In this document: piece by piece, positions 1 through 5,462 of the stretch
Layout: each line of letters opens with the position of its first letter
Numbering within the stretch: the stretch's first letter is position 1
NCBI GenBank assembly: GCA_001828545.1
Contig: MHYW01000015.1
Span: 1 to 9,149, forward strand
Length of the DNA: 9,149 bases
Direction of reading: 5' to 3'
From: Planctomycetes bacterium RIFCSPHIGHO2_12_FULL_52_36
GTDB lineage: Bacteria; Planctomycetota; Brocadiia; Brocadiales; Bathyanammoxibiaceae
Notes under the pieces: generated by a model
Seen by the model: only the letters and a program-made list of their open reading frames with translations
Databases searched by the model: none
Told to the model about the DNA's origin: nothing
Program-made: the position numbers and the translations under genes

Positions 1-229
1 TAACGGCAAGGAACAGGGTGTACTCCATGGCGTGGCCCAGGGGGTTATTAAACTTGCTCACAGCCTTTTCAAAACCCTCCACCCCCTGGAAGACTGCACT
101 GAGGGTCCAGACGTGCAGGAACAGGAATAGTACCAGCGCTATCCCCGTAATCCTGTGCAGGGCAAAGGAGGAGATGCTGGTATTCAAGTTCCACAGGACG
201 TCGTTGATGATTTTTCCGAATATACCCAT
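1..229 (-). CDS. sdhC: Succinate dehydrogenase/fumarate reductase cytochrome b subunit, SdhC-like (3' end outside window)
   Basis: I translated this gene by hand from the reverse strand; it starts at ATG 229 and stays open through the left edge (76 codons seen). Residues 18-29 read S-I-S-S-F-A-L-H-R-I-T-G, the conserved quinone-site segment of SdhC proteins (H25, R26). A first membrane helix follows at about 27-45, with H39 in FLFLHVW as a candidate haem b ligand. A second helix seems to begin near residue 67. The family anchors the SdhAB flavoprotein and iron-sulfur subunits in the inner membrane and passes electrons from succinate to quinone. It lies 33 bp downstream of another membrane-anchor gene, so the two probably form the anchor pair, and sdhA/sdhB would be expected beyond the edge. 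The ribosome binding site is weak (GAG about 8 nt upstream), and the 8-nt repeat array sits just before it. Confidence 0.85.
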   Translation of the reverse strand, partial: MGIFGKIINDVLWNLNTSISSFALHRITGIALVLFLFLHVWTLSAVFQGVEGFEKAVSKFNNPLGHAMEYTLFLAV

Positions 230-243
230 ATAAAAAACTCAAG

Positions 244-274
244 GGTTCAAAGGTTCAAAGGTTCAAGGTTTAAA
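244..274. repeat. Tandem GGTTCAAA octamer array
   Basis: Four tandem copies of an 8-nt unit: GGTTCAAA at 244-251 and 252-259, GGTTCAA (one base short) at 260-266 and GGTTTAAA at 267-274. The array fills much of the gap between the two anchor-subunit genes and contains the stop codon (TCA at 263-265 on the plus strand) of the upstream one. Confidence 0.9.
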
Positions 275-601
275 AGAATTGAGTATCATCAGGCCGGCAA
301 GGAACGTGCCCATTCCTATGAGATAGAGCGTCAGCTTAAACCCCTTTCTAAAGGGGCTAGGGGTATTAAAGTCCAGGGATATGGCCCATAGGCCGTTAAG
401 GCCGTGATAGATGAGTATGGCCAGAAGTATCAAATAAAACGATATCCAGCCAGGTGAGGTGAGCCTTGACGCAACTTCTGCATAAGAGGGGGGGCCGCTA
501 CTGCCATGGAGCGTCAAGAAGTGGATAAGCACACCTGCACTGAGGAATAGCCCGCTGAGCCTCTGTAGTAGCCAGGGCCAGAGCCCGGTCCGTGTGTTCA
601 T
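263..601 (-). CDS. sdhD: Succinate dehydrogenase/fumarate reductase membrane anchor subunit, SdhD-like
   Basis: A 112-residue protein with three predicted membrane helices at about 9-31, 52-75 and 86-107, the usual layout of an Sdh/Frd membrane subunit. The N-terminal segment has Q-R-L-S-G (13-17), matching the R-x-[ST]-G region of these proteins. H27 and H32 follow, and helix 2 ends in Y-H-G-L-N-G-L-W-x(4)-D (65-77), which resembles the H-x-x-x-G-x-R/W...D signature around the haem b ligand (H66). It is encoded directly before the SdhC-like gene. I assign SdhD rather than SdhC because the neighbour has the clearer SdhC motif; the two names could be swapped. AAAGG lies 8 nt upstream of the ATG, and TAGGT abuts it. 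The last codons and the TGA stop fall inside an 8-nt tandem repeat, so the repeat sets the C-terminus. Confidence 0.8.
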   Translation of the reverse strand: MNTRTGLWPWLLQRLSGLFLSAGVLIHFLTLHGSSGPPSYAEVASRLTSPGWISFYLILLAILIYHGLNGLWAISLDFNTPSPFRKGFKLTLYLIGMGTFLAGLMILNSFKP

Positions 602-743
602 ACCTAGTACCTTTTCTATACTGGGTGAGGTCTTAGCTAGTCTTCTTTCTGCCTTGTGGAATTGTAAATTGGAAACTGGAAATTGTAAATTTTAAAATTT
701 CCAATAGATTCACCCAGTAGTTAGTGTTTCCTCTAGCTACTAG
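602..743. repeat. Spacer with heptad repeats and nested inverted repeats
   Basis: This 142-bp spacer between malate dehydrogenase and the SdhD-like gene holds heptad-periodic DNA at 663-697 (TGTAAAT, TGGAAAC, TGGAAAT, TGTAAAT, TTTAAAA in direct succession). The array is enclosed by a perfect 10-bp inverted repeat, TACTGGGTGA at 619-628 and TCACCCAGTA at 710-719. Smaller inverted arms lie inside: ATTGGAAA 668-675 with TTTCCAAT 698-705, and GGAAATT 678-684 with AATTTCC 696-702. In the transcript this could fold as a long, mostly AU-rich hairpin. Since mdh and the sdh genes run in the same direction, it could stabilise RNA ends, attenuate, or simply be a dispersed repeat. I see no clear terminator T-run. 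Confidence 0.75.
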
Positions 744-747
744 CTAC
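734..747. repeat. Two TAGCTAC heptads overlapping the mdh stop codon
   Basis: TAGCTAC occurs twice in tandem (734-740, 741-747). The mdh stop (CTA at 744-746, TAG in the gene) lies inside the second copy, so the repeat contributes the end of the reading frame. Confidence 0.8.
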
Positions 748-1688
748 TGGCCCTTTAGGAATCTCTCTATCTCTTCACACTGGGGCCTTATTGCGGCCGC
801 TGATTTCTGCAGTGCCTTTAGTTCCTCAGGGGTCAATGGTAGCGAGGTTATCCCCTCCATCCCCCTGCGGCCCAGTTTAACTGGCACACCGATAAATATG
901 TCCCTTATCCCATATTCCCCCTGGCAGAAGGCGGTACAGGGGAGTATCTCCTTCTTGTCTTTCAGGATGGCCTCCACCATCTTCGCTATGGCGGCGGAGG
1001 GGGCATAAAAGGTACTGCCGGTCTTCAGGAGTTCCAGTATCTCCTGTCCACCCTTTCTGGTACGTTCAATGACGGCGTCAAGCCTCTCTTTAGGGATTAA
1101 CTCTGACACAGGCACCCCTGCCACAGTGGTAAGGCTAGGTATTGCCACCATGGTCTCGCCATGGCTTCCTAAGACCATGGCCTGGACGTTTTCCGCAGAG
1201 ATTCCCAGTTCCATGGCGACAAAGGTGCGTAGGCGTGCGGAGTCCAAGACGCCTGCCATTCCTATAACCCTCTCCCTGGGGAACCCACTCACCCTGCAGG
1301 CAAGATAGGCCATGGCGTCCAGAGGGTTAGTGACCATGATTATAATTGTCTCTGGGGCTACCCTTACTACCTCCACGACAATCTTCTTCACGACCTCTGC
1401 ATTAGTTAAAAGGAGTTCCTCCCTTGTCATCCCCGGCCTCCTGGGGAAGCCAGCCGTTATTATGGTAATATAAGAGTCTTTTACATCCTCAAAACTATCA
1501 GTACCCAGTACCTTTGTGCTGTAGCCGCATACGGGCCCAGCCTCAACCATATCCAGGGCCTTGCCTCTGGCAATCCCGGCATAGGCATCCAGGAGCACTA
1601 TCTCTTCTCCCAGTTCTTTTTCTGCTAACCTGTGGGCGGTAGTGCCGCCTACGTTGCCAGCCCCGATTACGGTTATCTTTGTCCTCAT
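744..1688 (-). CDS. mdh: Malate dehydrogenase, NAD-dependent (LDH-like type)
   Basis: A 314-residue cytoplasmic enzyme that interconverts malate and oxaloacetate with NAD. The nucleotide-binding loop G-A-G-N-V-G-G-T is at 9-16, and D34 ends the second beta strand, which indicates NAD over NADP. The mobile loop G-F-P-R-R-P-G-M-T-R (80-89) provides R83 and R89; arginine at the R83 position marks malate rather than lactate dehydrogenases. N121, the D149/R152 pair (V-L-D-S-A-R-L-R) and catalytic H176 (G-S-H-G-E-T-M) are all present. Length and motifs match the MDH type close to LDH found in Chloroflexus and many anaerobes. Its ATG overlaps the aconitase stop by 4 bp (ATGA), so translation is probably coupled; AGAGG lies about 10 nt upstream. 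The stop codon lies in a TAGCTAC repeat. Confidence 0.96.
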   Translation of the reverse strand: MRTKITVIGAGNVGGTTAHRLAEKELGEEIVLLDAYAGIARGKALDMVEAGPVCGYSTKVLGTDSFEDVKDSYITIITAGFPRRPGMTREELLLTNAEVVKKIVVEVVRVAPETIIIMVTNPLDAMAYLACRVSGFPRERVIGMAGVLDSARLRTFVAMELGISAENVQAMVLGSHGETMVAIPSLTTVAGVPVSELIPKERLDAVIERTRKGGQEILELLKTGSTFYAPSAAIAKMVEAILKDKKEILPCTAFCQGEYGIRDIFIGVPVKLGRRGMEGITSLPLTPEELKALQKSAAAIRPQCEEIERFLKGQ

Positions 1689-3625
1689 TTTTTGCCAGCC
1701 TCTACTTGATGATTCAGTAAACCGCCTGCCAGTATGATTGCGGCCTCTCTGGGAGTGAGTTGCGGGGTTACCAGGATTTCCTTCCGCTTCGTCACATTCG
1801 TAACGGTAAGGCCCTTCCCCTCCTTTAGGGCTTCCCTTAGTCCCTTGAGCCTCAGGCAGTCTCCCTGGTCTATCTGGTCGTAGGAGGCCTCCCCTTCCAG
1901 GACAAGGGGGAGGAGTCCCGCATTGATGAGGTTAACCCTGTGTATCCTTGCGAAGGACTTAGCCAGGACGGCCTTTACCCCCAGGTGCATGGGCGCAAGG
2001 GCGGCGTGTTCCCTGCTGGAGCCCTGGCCGTAATTGGTCCCTGCCAGGATAAAGCCGCCTTTTTTCTCCTTGGCCCTGTTCACGAAATCCGGGTCAACGT
2101 ATTCAAAGGTAAAACGTGAGATTGCAGGTATATTGGAACGGAAGGCCAGTACCTTTGTCCCGGCAGGTAAGATGTCGTCCGTGCTGACGTTGTCCTTTAG
2201 TTTTATCAGTACCTCCCCCTCAAGGGTGTCTTCTATAGGTCCTCTCTTTGGTATCTCTTTTATGTTGGGCCCCCTGATAATTTCTACCTTAGACGGGTCA
2301 ACGGCTGGGGGCACTATGAGTTTATCATCTATAATGGCCCTGTGGAGGGGTTTAACCTTTATGGGTTTCCCCAACTCCCTGGGGTCGGTTATAACCCCGG
2401 TAAGGGCAGAGGCGGCGGCAGTCTCTGCGCTGGCCAGATAGACCTGGGCATCGGGGGTACCGCTCCTGCCACGGAAGTTGCGATTAAACGTCCTTAAGGA
2501 TACACCCCCTGAGGGGGGCGCCTGTCCCATACCTATACATGGGCCGCAGGCAGGCTCTAATACCCTGGCCCCTGCCCCGATGAGGTCCTCCAGCGCCCCT
2601 TCTCTGGCTATATTCTCCAGCACCTGCCTGGAACCCGGGCTTATAGTAACGCTTACCTCGGGAGGGATGGTCTTCCCCTTTAAAATCTTTGCTACCACCA
2701 TTAAATCACTATAAGAGGAGTTGGTACAACTGCCTATGCATATCTGGCTTAGTCTAGTCCCGGCCACTTCCTTCACGGTGCGGACGTTATCGGGGCTGTG
2801 CGGGAGGGCGATAAGTGGCTCAAGGCTGTCTAGATTAACCTCCAGCTCCTCCTCGTACTGGGCATCCTTATCCGGACACTGCTCAATCCAGTCCTTCTCC
2901 CTGTGCTGTGTCTTTAGGAATTGACGGGAGACCTCATCGCTGGGGAATATGGATGTAGTGGCACCTAGCTCTGCCCCCATATTGGTAATAGTGGAACGTT
3001 CCGGGATGCTCAGGCGTCTTATACCCGGCCCCCCGTACTCAAATATCTTTCCCACCCCGCCCTTGACGGTAAGTCCGCCTGAGGCGGAGAGGAGGTGGAG
3101 GATAACGTCTTTGGCGGAGACCCAGGGCCTGAGGTGTCCTAGTAATTTAACCAGGACTATCCTGGGGGTAGCTAGAAAGAAGGGAGAACCAGACATGGCC
3201 ACCGCCACGTCCAATCCCCCCGCCCCAATGGCAATCATGCCCAGACCACCGCACGTGGGCGTGTGGCTGTCCGAGCCCAGGAGGGTCTGGCCCGGGATGG
3301 CAAAACGCTCTAGGTGTACCTGGTGGCATATACCATTGCCTGGCCTGGAATAGTATATCCCGTATCTTGCGGCTACTGTCTGGAGGTAGAGGTGGTCGTC
3401 GCTGTTCTCAAGGCTGGTCTGGAGGGTGTTATGGTCCACATAGCTCACGGAGAGCTTAGTCTTCACCCTGGGGATGCCGATGGACTCAAACTGGAGGTAG
3501 ACCATGGTACCCGTGGCATCCTGTGTCAGGGTCTGGTCAATGGAGATGCCTATCTCTGACCCTGTTTTTAGCTCTCCTGAGACCAGGTGGGCCTGAAGTA
3601 TCTTCTGTGCCAGGTTTTTACCCAT
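1685..3625 (-). CDS. acn: Aconitate hydratase, Aquifex-type
   Basis: A 646-residue cytoplasmic [4Fe-4S] enzyme that isomerises citrate and isocitrate through cis-aconitate. Substrate-site residues are visible in G-S-D-S-H-T-P-T (117-124; D119, H121). The cluster cysteines are C300 (C-I-G-S-C-T-N-S-S) and C360/C363 (A-C-G-P-C-I-G-M-G). The swivel domain follows, with D-D-I-L-P-A-G (483-489) and the catalytic-serine motif G-Q-G-S-S-R-E-H (533-540). The length and the linkage of the large and swivel domains in one roughly 650-residue chain fit the short Aquifex-type aconitase family (TIGR01342), rather than the roughly 900-residue AcnA. It is the first gene of an overlapping pair with mdh. No Shine-Dalgarno is seen; only TAGGT abuts the ATG, and repeat DNA begins 10 bp upstream. 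A palindrome at 3074-3088 encodes S-A-S-G-G (180-184), where relatives seem shorter. Confidence 0.95.
   Translation of the reverse strand: MGKNLAQKILQAHLVSGELKTGSEIGISIDQTLTQDATGTMVYLQFESIGIPRVKTKLSVSYVDHNTLQTSLENSDDHLYLQTVAARYGIYYSRPGNGICHQVHLERFAIPGQTLLGSDSHTPTCGGLGMIAIGAGGLDVAVAMSGSPFFLATPRIVLVKLLGHLRPWVSAKDVILHLLSASGGLTVKGGVGKIFEYGGPGIRRLSIPERSTITNMGAELGATTSIFPSDEVSRQFLKTQHREKDWIEQCPDKDAQYEEELEVNLDSLEPLIALPHSPDNVRTVKEVAGTRLSQICIGSCTNSSYSDLMVVAKILKGKTIPPEVSVTISPGSRQVLENIAREGALEDLIGAGARVLEPACGPCIGMGQAPPSGGVSLRTFNRNFRGRSGTPDAQVYLASAETAAASALTGVITDPRELGKPIKVKPLHRAIIDDKLIVPPAVDPSKVEIIRGPNIKEIPKRGPIEDTLEGEVLIKLKDNVSTDDILPAGTKVLAFRSNIPAISRFTFEYVDPDFVNRAKEKKGGFILAGTNYGQGSSREHAALAPMHLGVKAVLAKSFARIHRVNLINAGLLPLVLEGEASYDQIDQGDCLRLKGLREALKEGKGLTVTNVTKRKEILVTPQLTPREAAIILAGGLLNHQVEAGKK
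3074..3088. repeat. TCCGCCTGAGGCGGA palindrome inside acn
   Basis: A perfect 7-bp-arm palindrome with a 1-nt centre lies in frame in the aconitase gene and encodes the end of S-A-S-G-G. The half CCTCAGGCGGA also occurs in the intergenic repeat cluster (5273-5283), so it looks like a dispersed element rather than chance coding sequence. Confidence 0.7.
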
Positions 3626-3635
3626 ACCTAAACCA

Positions 3636-3659
3636 GGGGTTAGGGGACAGGGGACAGGG
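3636..3659 (+). other. G-quadruplex motif upstream of acn (template strand)
   Basis: Four G-tracts, GGGG 3636-3639, GGGG 3643-3646, GGGG 3650-3653 and GGG 3657-3659, are separated by 3-nt loops (TTA, ACA, ACA). This is a canonical intramolecular quadruplex pattern. It begins 11 nt upstream of the aconitase start codon and lies on the strand that serves as template for acn. Confidence 0.7.
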
Positions 3660-3812
3660 AAAGAATAAAGAATACAGTAGTCAGCAATCAGCTATCAGGA
3701 ATCAGCAATCGGCAATCAGAAATCAGCAAGCTGACTACTGACCACTGTCTGCTGACTGCTATTTGCTGACTGCTGACCTGCTGACCCCTGACTACTGACT
3801 TCTGAATTCTTG

Positions 3813-3836
3813 CCCCTGGCCCTGACCCCTGGTCCC
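3813..3836 (-). other. G-quadruplex motif just after the cytochrome stop codon (mRNA-sense strand)
   Basis: On the minus strand four G-tracts (complements of CCC 3834-3836, CCCC 3826-3829, CCC 3820-3822 and CCCC 3813-3816) are separated by loops of 4, 3 and 3 nt. It starts 5 nt after the cytochrome stop codon, so the cytochrome mRNA could form an RNA quadruplex in its 3' end. Confidence 0.65.
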
Positions 3837-3840
3837 TGTT

Positions 3841-5031
3841 TTATATACCCTTAAGGGCCTCAGGGAGTTTATAGTGCTCAAAGTTATGGGTCTTTTCTGA
3901 CCCATGACAGGTCTGGCAACTGGGTGCCTTTCCGGTCTTGGCCCTTAACTCGGAGTAGAACCTGCCGTGCAGGGAGGTCTCCTTCATGTCTAACTGGGAA
4001 TGGTCTGGCCCACCGATATGGCACTTCTCACAGGCCTTGGACTCCTGGGCCTGGGCCTTGGAGAAGGTATGGCCAGTGTGGCAGGCGTAGCAGTCTACTC
4101 CGGATTGGTCCCAGGGCCTAATCTGGCTGAAACGGTGACAGTCTTTACAGAGGTACATGCTTAGTTCTTTGGTAGTTACCGTCGTGTGGGGTAGTTGGGC
4201 TACCGTGCGACCTGTCGCATGTTTGGTCTGAGCAAACTCTCCATAGGCCTTTTCATGACAAGGGGAACAGGTGTTGGCTGGTACCTGTCCACGTCTCTCT
4301 TTGATAACCGTGTGGTCGTTGCCGTGGCAGGCATCGCAGGTAACGCCCTTTTGGGCATGGAGTCCATTGGTCCACTCCTTCACCACTTGAGGCGTAACGT
4401 TTTTGTGACAGCCCAGACACTCTACGTCCTTAAAAGTGCCTACAGGTTCTATCTTCTCCTGCGGATGAGCCTTCTTCATCTCCGTATAGGCCTTAAAGAG
4501 GTCCCCAGGCATGTGGGGGTGCACCAGCCCTGCATGACACTCGGTACACCAGAGCACCTTGAAGATACCTTCGGACAGCTTTTTGGTACTCTTGGCTACT
4601 GCAGGCAGGTGGGTGGGGTCTTTGGTGTAGTCCTTCTTAGAGTGGCAGTTGACACAATTAATATTTACGACCGGGACACTGTCATCGGCAATCTCTATAA
4701 CGCGCCCGTCGGTAAACGTGCCTTTAAGGTGTTCTTTGGTGTCATGGAGTCCGTCACTGAGCTTGGCATGCAGGAAGCCACCTATCCCAGGGCCTACGTG
4801 ACAGGCGTGGCAATTGTGGACGTGTTTGTTGTGGTGGGGTGAGGCCTTAAACGAGCTGTAGTGGATGTCCATCTCATGGCACAAGGTGCCACAGAACTCA
4901 GGGGTCTCCGAATAGTGATACACCTGAAGGTTGACGATAACAAATACCAGCAGGAATATGCCAAGGCCGATACCGGCCGTCCTTTTATTTTGCTGTGCCC
5001 ACTCTATCCAGCGCAAAAGGCTCTCTATCAT
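3841..5031 (-). CDS. Membrane-anchored 11-haem cytochrome c: NapC/NrfH-like domain joined to an HAO-like multihaem domain
   Basis: A 396-residue protein; I choose ATG 5031 because AGGAGG lies 7 nt upstream, whereas the earlier start at 5067 has no such site. One membrane helix (about 18-36) anchors it, with the rest in the periplasm. The N-terminal part resembles NapC/NrfH quinol dehydrogenases, with S-E-T-P-E-F-C-G-T-L-C-H-E-M (41-54), then CxxCH at 74, 126 and 162. The first motif is CX3CH (C47, C51, H52). Seven more CxxCH motifs start at 205, 232, 255, 295, 314, 334 and 372. The segment from 205 on recalls the hydroxylamine oxidoreductase/octahaem family: V-K-E-W...H-A-x-K-G-V-T-C-x-x-C-H, then C-H-T-G-H-T-F-S, C-H-I-G-G-P-D-H and S-L-H-G. 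It ends 20 residues after the last haem, so the helical C-terminal region bearing the HAO cross-link tyrosine is absent. Likely role: moving electrons between quinol and periplasmic acceptors or donors. Confidence 0.85.
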   Translation of the reverse strand: MIESLLRWIEWAQQNKRTAGIGLGIFLLVFVIVNLQVYHYSETPEFCGTLCHEMDIHYSSFKASPHHNKHVHNCHACHVGPGIGGFLHAKLSDGLHDTKEHLKGTFTDGRVIEIADDSVPVVNINCVNCHSKKDYTKDPTHLPAVAKSTKKLSEGIFKVLWCTECHAGLVHPHMPGDLFKAYTEMKKAHPQEKIEPVGTFKDVECLGCHKNVTPQVVKEWTNGLHAQKGVTCDACHGNDHTVIKERRGQVPANTCSPCHEKAYGEFAQTKHATGRTVAQLPHTTVTTKELSMYLCKDCHRFSQIRPWDQSGVDCYACHTGHTFSKAQAQESKACEKCHIGGPDHSQLDMKETSLHGRFYSELRAKTGKAPSCQTCHGSEKTHNFEHYKLPEALKGI

Positions 5032-5165
5032 TAAGAACCCTCCTCTCGTCTGCCCAAGAGGGCCCACTCCAGGTGGCCCGGGGCAGACTTGTCTCCTCTT
5101 TTTCTACCCAGTTTTTCCCATAAACAAAAAGCCTGAGAAGTTTACCATAATAGCCCCTTGGCTTC

Positions 5166-5184
5166 AAGTCCTTTTAGTGGACTT
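5166..5184. promoter_or_regulatory. AAGTCC-N7-GGACTT dyad, possible operator for the cytochrome gene
   Basis: A perfect 6-bp inverted repeat with a 7-nt centre lies about 135 bp upstream of the cytochrome start. A TATTAT box on the minus strand (5147-5152) lies downstream of it but has no good -35 partner. The operator role is a guess; it could also be a short hairpin. Confidence 0.25.
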
Positions 5185-5224
5185 CATGTACTATCTATAA
5201 ATATGTATTGAGAGTTCTGAAAAA

Positions 5225-5376
5225 GTTGCACCCACGCAACCCGTCATTCTGAGCGAAGCGAAGAATCTACCACCTCAGGCGGATTAGGTCTGTCCATTAT
5301 TTCCCCTCTAGTGGGGGCGGGTTTAAAACCCGCCCGTACAAAAATCCGCCATATTTTGGGCGGGCTCTGTCCCTAC
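5225..5376. repeat. Cluster of dispersed intergenic palindromic repeats
   Basis: Three elements lie side by side. GTTGC-N6-GCAAC at 5225-5240 is a short hairpin. TCATTCTGAGCGAAGCGAAG and the following AATCT (5243-5267) match, from memory, a repeat seen between genes in many environmental bacterial genomes. It is followed by CCTCAGGCGGA, shared with the palindrome in acn. The third is a 21-nt palindrome at 5315-5335: arm GGGCGGG (5315-5321), centre TTTAAAA, arm CCCGCCC (5329-5335). GGGCGGG recurs at 5358-5364, so alternative stems are possible. This resembles REP-type intergenic elements. Confidence 0.7.
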
Positions 5377-5387
5377 AGCATGACAGG

Positions 5388-5415
5388 TTGATTTCTGGGG
5401 TTAATGTGCTAAAAT
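5388..5415 (+). promoter_or_regulatory. Possible sigma70-type promoter for the zinc-ribbon/SUMF1 gene
   Basis: TTGATT (5388-5393) and TAAAAT (5410-5415) are separated by 16 nt and match the -35 and -10 consensus at 4/6 and 5/6 positions. They lie about 50 bp before the start codon in AT-rich DNA. No supporting data. Confidence 0.3.
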
Positions 5416-5462
5416 AAAAGTTTTAGGTATATTATAGAGGACGTACAGTCCCTTTGCTTCGC

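Larger units (their letters stand above)
3636..3838. repeat. Converging heptanucleotide repeat arrays forming a ~200-bp imperfect inverted repeat
   Basis: The whole spacer between the cytochrome and aconitase genes is built of 7-nt units. The left arm starts GGGGTTA, GGGGACA, GGGGACA (3636-3656) and passes through AATAAAG and AATACAG. It continues as AGTCAGC followed by variants of AATCAGC to 3727. The centre is TCAGCAAGCTGA (3723-3734). The right arm uses GCTGACT variants from 3730 to 3800, with a single 1-nt slip near 3779. It ends in TGCCCCT, GGCCCTG, ACCCCTG and GTCCCTG (3811-3838). Read in reverse complement, the right arm shows the same order of segments as the left: G-rich, then AAGAAT, then CAG/GTCAG units. 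This resembles the heptanucleotide STRR repeats described in cyanobacteria. It has no coding potential. Confidence 0.9.
5032..5453. other. Divergent intergenic region, no gene
   Basis: About 420 bp between the divergently transcribed cytochrome and zinc-ribbon/SUMF1 genes. I see no credible coding frame. It holds the strong ribosome binding site of the cytochrome gene (5039-5044), a dyad at 5166-5184, a cluster of repeats at 5225-5376 and a possible plus-strand promoter at 5388-5415. Confidence 0.8.

Noticed and set aside
602..743. Rho-independent terminator in the mdh/SdhD-like spacer
   Set aside because: The 10-bp outer stem encloses about 80 nt and is not followed by a T-run on the minus strand.
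3523..3741. 72-residue plus-strand ORF with Q-Q-S-A-I-R-N repeats
   Set aside because: It simply translates the heptad array and the antisense of the acn start.
3636..3838. CRISPR array in the cytochrome/acn spacer
   Set aside because: The unit is 7 nt with no spacers of constant length, and the arms are inverted; it is a tandem repeat, not CRISPR.
4195..4842. 215-residue plus-strand ORF opposite the cytochrome gene
   Set aside because: It is antisense to a gene with eleven haem motifs in the true frame; its long open frame follows from that gene's codon composition.
4985..5167. 60-residue minus-strand ORF overlapping the cytochrome gene start
   Set aside because: It overlaps the cytochrome N-terminus in another frame, has no ribosome binding site and no recognisable protein features.
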